NCBI GenBank assembly: GCA_023453025.1 | Contig: JAEXUD010000018.1 | Location: 16,310-80,309, forward strand | DNA from: Bacillota bacterium | GTDB lineage: Bacteria > Bacillota > Clostridia > Tissierellales > Sedimentibacteraceae | Direction: 5' to 3' | Length of the DNA: 64,000 nt | Part shown: positions 61,982 through 64,000 of the stretch, piece by piece | How the letters are laid out: each line of letters starts with the position of its first letter | How positions within the stretch are numbered: the first letter of the stretch is position 1 | The notes under the pieces: generated by a model | Database searches by the model: none | What the model saw: the letters and a program-made list of their open reading frames with translations, nothing else | What the model was told of the DNA's origin: nothing | Position numbers and translations under genes: made by a program

Positions 61982-64000
61982 CTAAAGTTCCTTCAGACCC
62001 TCCAAAACCCTTTCCGGATATGCAGGCAGTTTAGTTATACGTACTCCGGTGGCATCGTATATAGCGTTGATAATCGCTGCATGCGGTGCTGAGAGAGGCA
62101 TTTCTCCGGCACCCGCCGCACCGTAATAGCTCAGTGGTCTCGGCGTTTCCTGGTGAATAAGCACAATATTGTCAGGAACATCTTTAATTTCCGGGATTCC
62201 GCAACGTATAAGAGTCGTATGTTTTTTCAAATCTTCAAAGTCTTCACTGAGGGCAAGACCTATTCCCTGTGCCAGTCCGCCATAAAGCTGACCCTCAAGA
62301 ACCAATTTATTCACGATAGTACCGCAGTCGGAGGCCAGGGTAAGTTTTTCAACCTTGGTCTCACCGGTTGTAGTATCAACCGAAACTTCCGCTAAAAGCA
62401 CGCCATACATGTAGACCGGGAACGGATTCCCCTGCCCTGTGGCCACATCACATGCAGTACATGGCGCAGTCCATTTTCCATCATATTTTACCGGCAGCTC
62501 TTCAGCAATCATTTCATCATATGTACGGAAAGTGCCATCCGGTTTTTCCAGAGCTTCCAAAAGATTTCTGCATGCAACTGTTATGGCATTGCCTGTCATT
62601 ACGTTTGAACGGCTTCCCCCTGCAGGTCCGCTGTTTGGTGTAGTTTTCATGTTATTCATCACAAGCTTTATTTGCTCCGTCTTGATACACAGCGGTCTCA
62701 GCGTTTCATAAGCAAAGCTCAGCGCTCCCATATCTGCGCCCTGACCATGATCTTCCCATGAACTGTATACAGTGACTCCGTCCGGTGTTATTTCTACACA
62801 TGCTTCTGATGAATCCGCACCGTCAAGTCCGCAGCCATACTCAAGCAATGTGATGCCTGCGCCGTATTTCATATCTCCGTCTCGCGCATTCCTTGCTGCG
62901 GCATTTTTCTTAGCCTCCCGGTAGAGAGGTCTTATTTTATCAAGCAGCTGCGGGTAAGCAATAACATCAGGCGGGCATCCGGTAGGAGTAGTTGAGCCTT
63001 CTCTATATACATTTATATATCTGAACTCTAACGGATCCATACCAACTCTTTCAGCCAGTTCATCTATCAATACCTCCGATGAGAACAGGCTTTGAGGTGA
63101 ACCGTAGCCTCTGAAAGCCGAACCCCAGGCATGATTTGTCGCAACTGTCCTGCCTTCACCTCTGATATTCGGGATGTTGTAACCGGCGCCTATGAACTGA
63201 TGTCCCCTCATTGTCAGAAGATCGCCGAATTCACAGTAGGGACCATGGTCAACCGTCCAGTCTGATTCCATGGCAACAAGCTTCCCGTCACTGTCAGCAC
63301 CTAACTTGAGATTGATGAAGAACGGTGATCTTTTTCCCGTATAAGTAATCTGCTGATACATGCTTAACTCCAGGAATACCGGCCGCTTAGCAACAAGTGC
63401 GGCAACACCAAGCAGGCCTTCCATGGTCGGACTGAATTTATATCCAAAGGTTCCTCCTGCATTATTCTGGACGATAAACAGTTTTTCCAGGGGTACACCA
63501 ATACCTTCCGCTACCATTAAGGCATGCAGATGGATACCTATGCTCTTGGAGTGAATAATCAAATTTTCTTTTTCATCAAGATATGCAAATCCCACATCCG
63601 GCTCAATAGGAAGGTGAGGCTGTCTTCCCACATAAAAATCATCCTCAGCCACATAAGGCAGGCTGTCCATTAAAGGTGCGGTGTCATTGCCTTTAACCGT
63701 CTGTGTTTCGAAATATACATTCGGAGTGCCGGGATGTATTTCAATCGCACCTTCATCCATAGCTTCAGGTGCGCTCATATATGCCGGCAGTTCTTCCAGC
63801 TCAACGTGAACCTTTGCAGCTGCCTGTTCTGCCTGCCATGCAGTATCTGCAAGTACCATAGCAATGGCATCTCCAAACTGGAACACCTTCTTATCATTAA
63901 GAATCGGTCTTTCCTTACCGTCACCTTTGTTTTGAGGGAAGGCCAAACCATTGATTCTGTTTGTTCCGGGAACGTCCTTATAAGTGATAACCCTGAATAC
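61982..64000 (-). CDS. Molybdenum hydroxylase large subunit (aldehyde/xanthine oxidoreductase family), partial
   Basis: 673 codons visible; the N-terminal part is beyond the right edge. It shows the a/b hammerhead remnant (VITYKDVPGTNRINGLAFPQ, QFGDAIAMVLAD), then the cofactor domains: NNAGGTFGYKFSPTMEGLLG, AWGSAFRGYGSPQSLFSSEV, GADSSEACVEITPDG, NSGPAGGSRSNVMTGNAI and the catalytic-Glu loop GAAGAGEMPLSAPHAAIINA. The family hydroxylates aldehydes, purines or N-heterocycles using water and molybdopterin. The substrate cannot be told. It heads the operon of electron-transfer and cofactor genes to its left. Whether iron-sulfur and FAD domains are fused or separate cannot be seen. Confidence 0.92.
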   Translation of the reverse strand, partial: VFRVITYKDVPGTNRINGLAFPQNKGDGKERPILNDKKVFQFGDAIAMVLADTAWQAEQAAAKVHVELEELPAYMSAPEAMDEGAIEIHPGTPNVYFETQTVKGNDTAPLMDSLPYVAEDDFYVGRQPHLPIEPDVGFAYLDEKENLIIHSKSIGIHLHALMVAEGIGVPLEKLFIVQNNAGGTFGYKFSPTMEGLLGVAALVAKRPVFLELSMYQQITYTGKRSPFFINLKLGADSDGKLVAMESDWTVDHGPYCEFGDLLTMRGHQFIGAGYNIPNIRGEGRTVATNHAWGSAFRGYGSPQSLFSSEVLIDELAERVGMDPLEFRYINVYREGSTTPTGCPPDVIAYPQLLDKIRPLYREAKKNAAARNARDGDMKYGAGITLLEYGCGLDGADSSEACVEITPDGVTVYSSWEDHGQGADMGALSFAYETLRPLCIKTEQIKLVMNNMKTTPNSGPAGGSRSNVMTGNAITVACRNLLEALEKPDGTFRTYDEMIAEELPVKYDGKWTAPCTACDVATGQGNPFPVYMYGVLLAEVSVDTTTGETKVEKLTLASDCGTIVNKLVLEGQLYGGLAQGIGLALSEDFEDLKKHTTLIRCGIPEIKDVPDNIVLIHQETPRPLSYYGAAGAGEMPLSAPHAAIINAIYDATGVRITKLPAYPERVLEGLKEL

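Overview
The window looks like chromosomal DNA of an anaerobic, low-GC, Gram-positive bacterium of the Clostridia (sensu lato). Supporting signs are strong AGGAGG-type ribosome sites, frequent TTG starts, consensus SigA-type promoters, a T-box leader before pheA, a molybdenum hydroxylase operon with NADH-dehydrogenase-like electron modules, and DUF4183 surface-type proteins. I cannot name the species. No rRNA, tRNA, CRISPR array or complete insertion sequence was seen.

Layout. 1-271 is the start of a macrodomain gene on the minus strand. 401-6704 is a very AT-rich minus-strand island: a RecQ-like helicase with unfamiliar flanking regions, then an Argonaute-like protein whose PIWI domain lacks the catalytic residues, then a two-helix membrane protein 10 bases later. 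Next to it, in the same direction, is a giant DEDDh exonuclease-RecQ-UvrD fusion (7171-11967) with its own consensus promoter. This is the strongest candidate for a little-described defence system. 12072-13540 holds a Phd/ParE toxin-antitoxin pair bracketed by direct repeats and a 253-bp tandem duplication, leading into two paralogous LytTR regulators (13551-14958).

15094-18985 is an ammonium-sensing block: AmtB, a NarL-type response regulator, and an ammonium-transporter/histidine-kinase fusion. 19227-22721 is a mixed accessory stretch with OsmC, an M23 peptidase, two gene remnants (HAD phosphatase, CatB/Vat-type acetyltransferase) and a lone PanB-like enzyme. 23047-27517 encodes beta-rich structural proteins (DUF4183, DUF11 repeats), one interrupted by an in-frame amber codon. 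27644-30940 pairs an AraC regulator with an exported flavin reductase. 31190-38498 is again accessory and partly decayed: a methyltransferase, an EFR1 ferredoxin, unknown proteins, a CAAX-protease remnant, a frameshifted relic and a KilA-N protein.

38719-50702 holds core-like genes: an RlmD-type RNA methyltransferase; a MarR/MFS efflux unit and a MarR-GNAT gene, each with a perfect palindrome on a consensus promoter; AzlCD; a TetM-like ribosomal GTPase; a DTD2-like deacylase; a Cache-PAS-GGDEF-HD-GYP c-di-GMP protein; and a YbaN-like protein. A 192-bp imperfect palindrome lies at 47289-47480. 50939-52383 is a T-box-controlled prephenate dehydratase.

52436-64000 is one long minus-strand operon around a molybdenum hydroxylase that runs off the right edge. 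It includes a GltD/HdrB-like oxidoreductase, NuoE/NuoF/NuoG-like electron-input modules, and accessory genes (radical SAM TrsS-like, CoA-ligase-like, MobA-like nucleotidyltransferase, histidine phosphatase) typical of molybdenum-hydroxylase cofactor maturation clusters. Electrons from substrate hydroxylation probably pass through these iron-sulfur and flavin modules to NAD(P).
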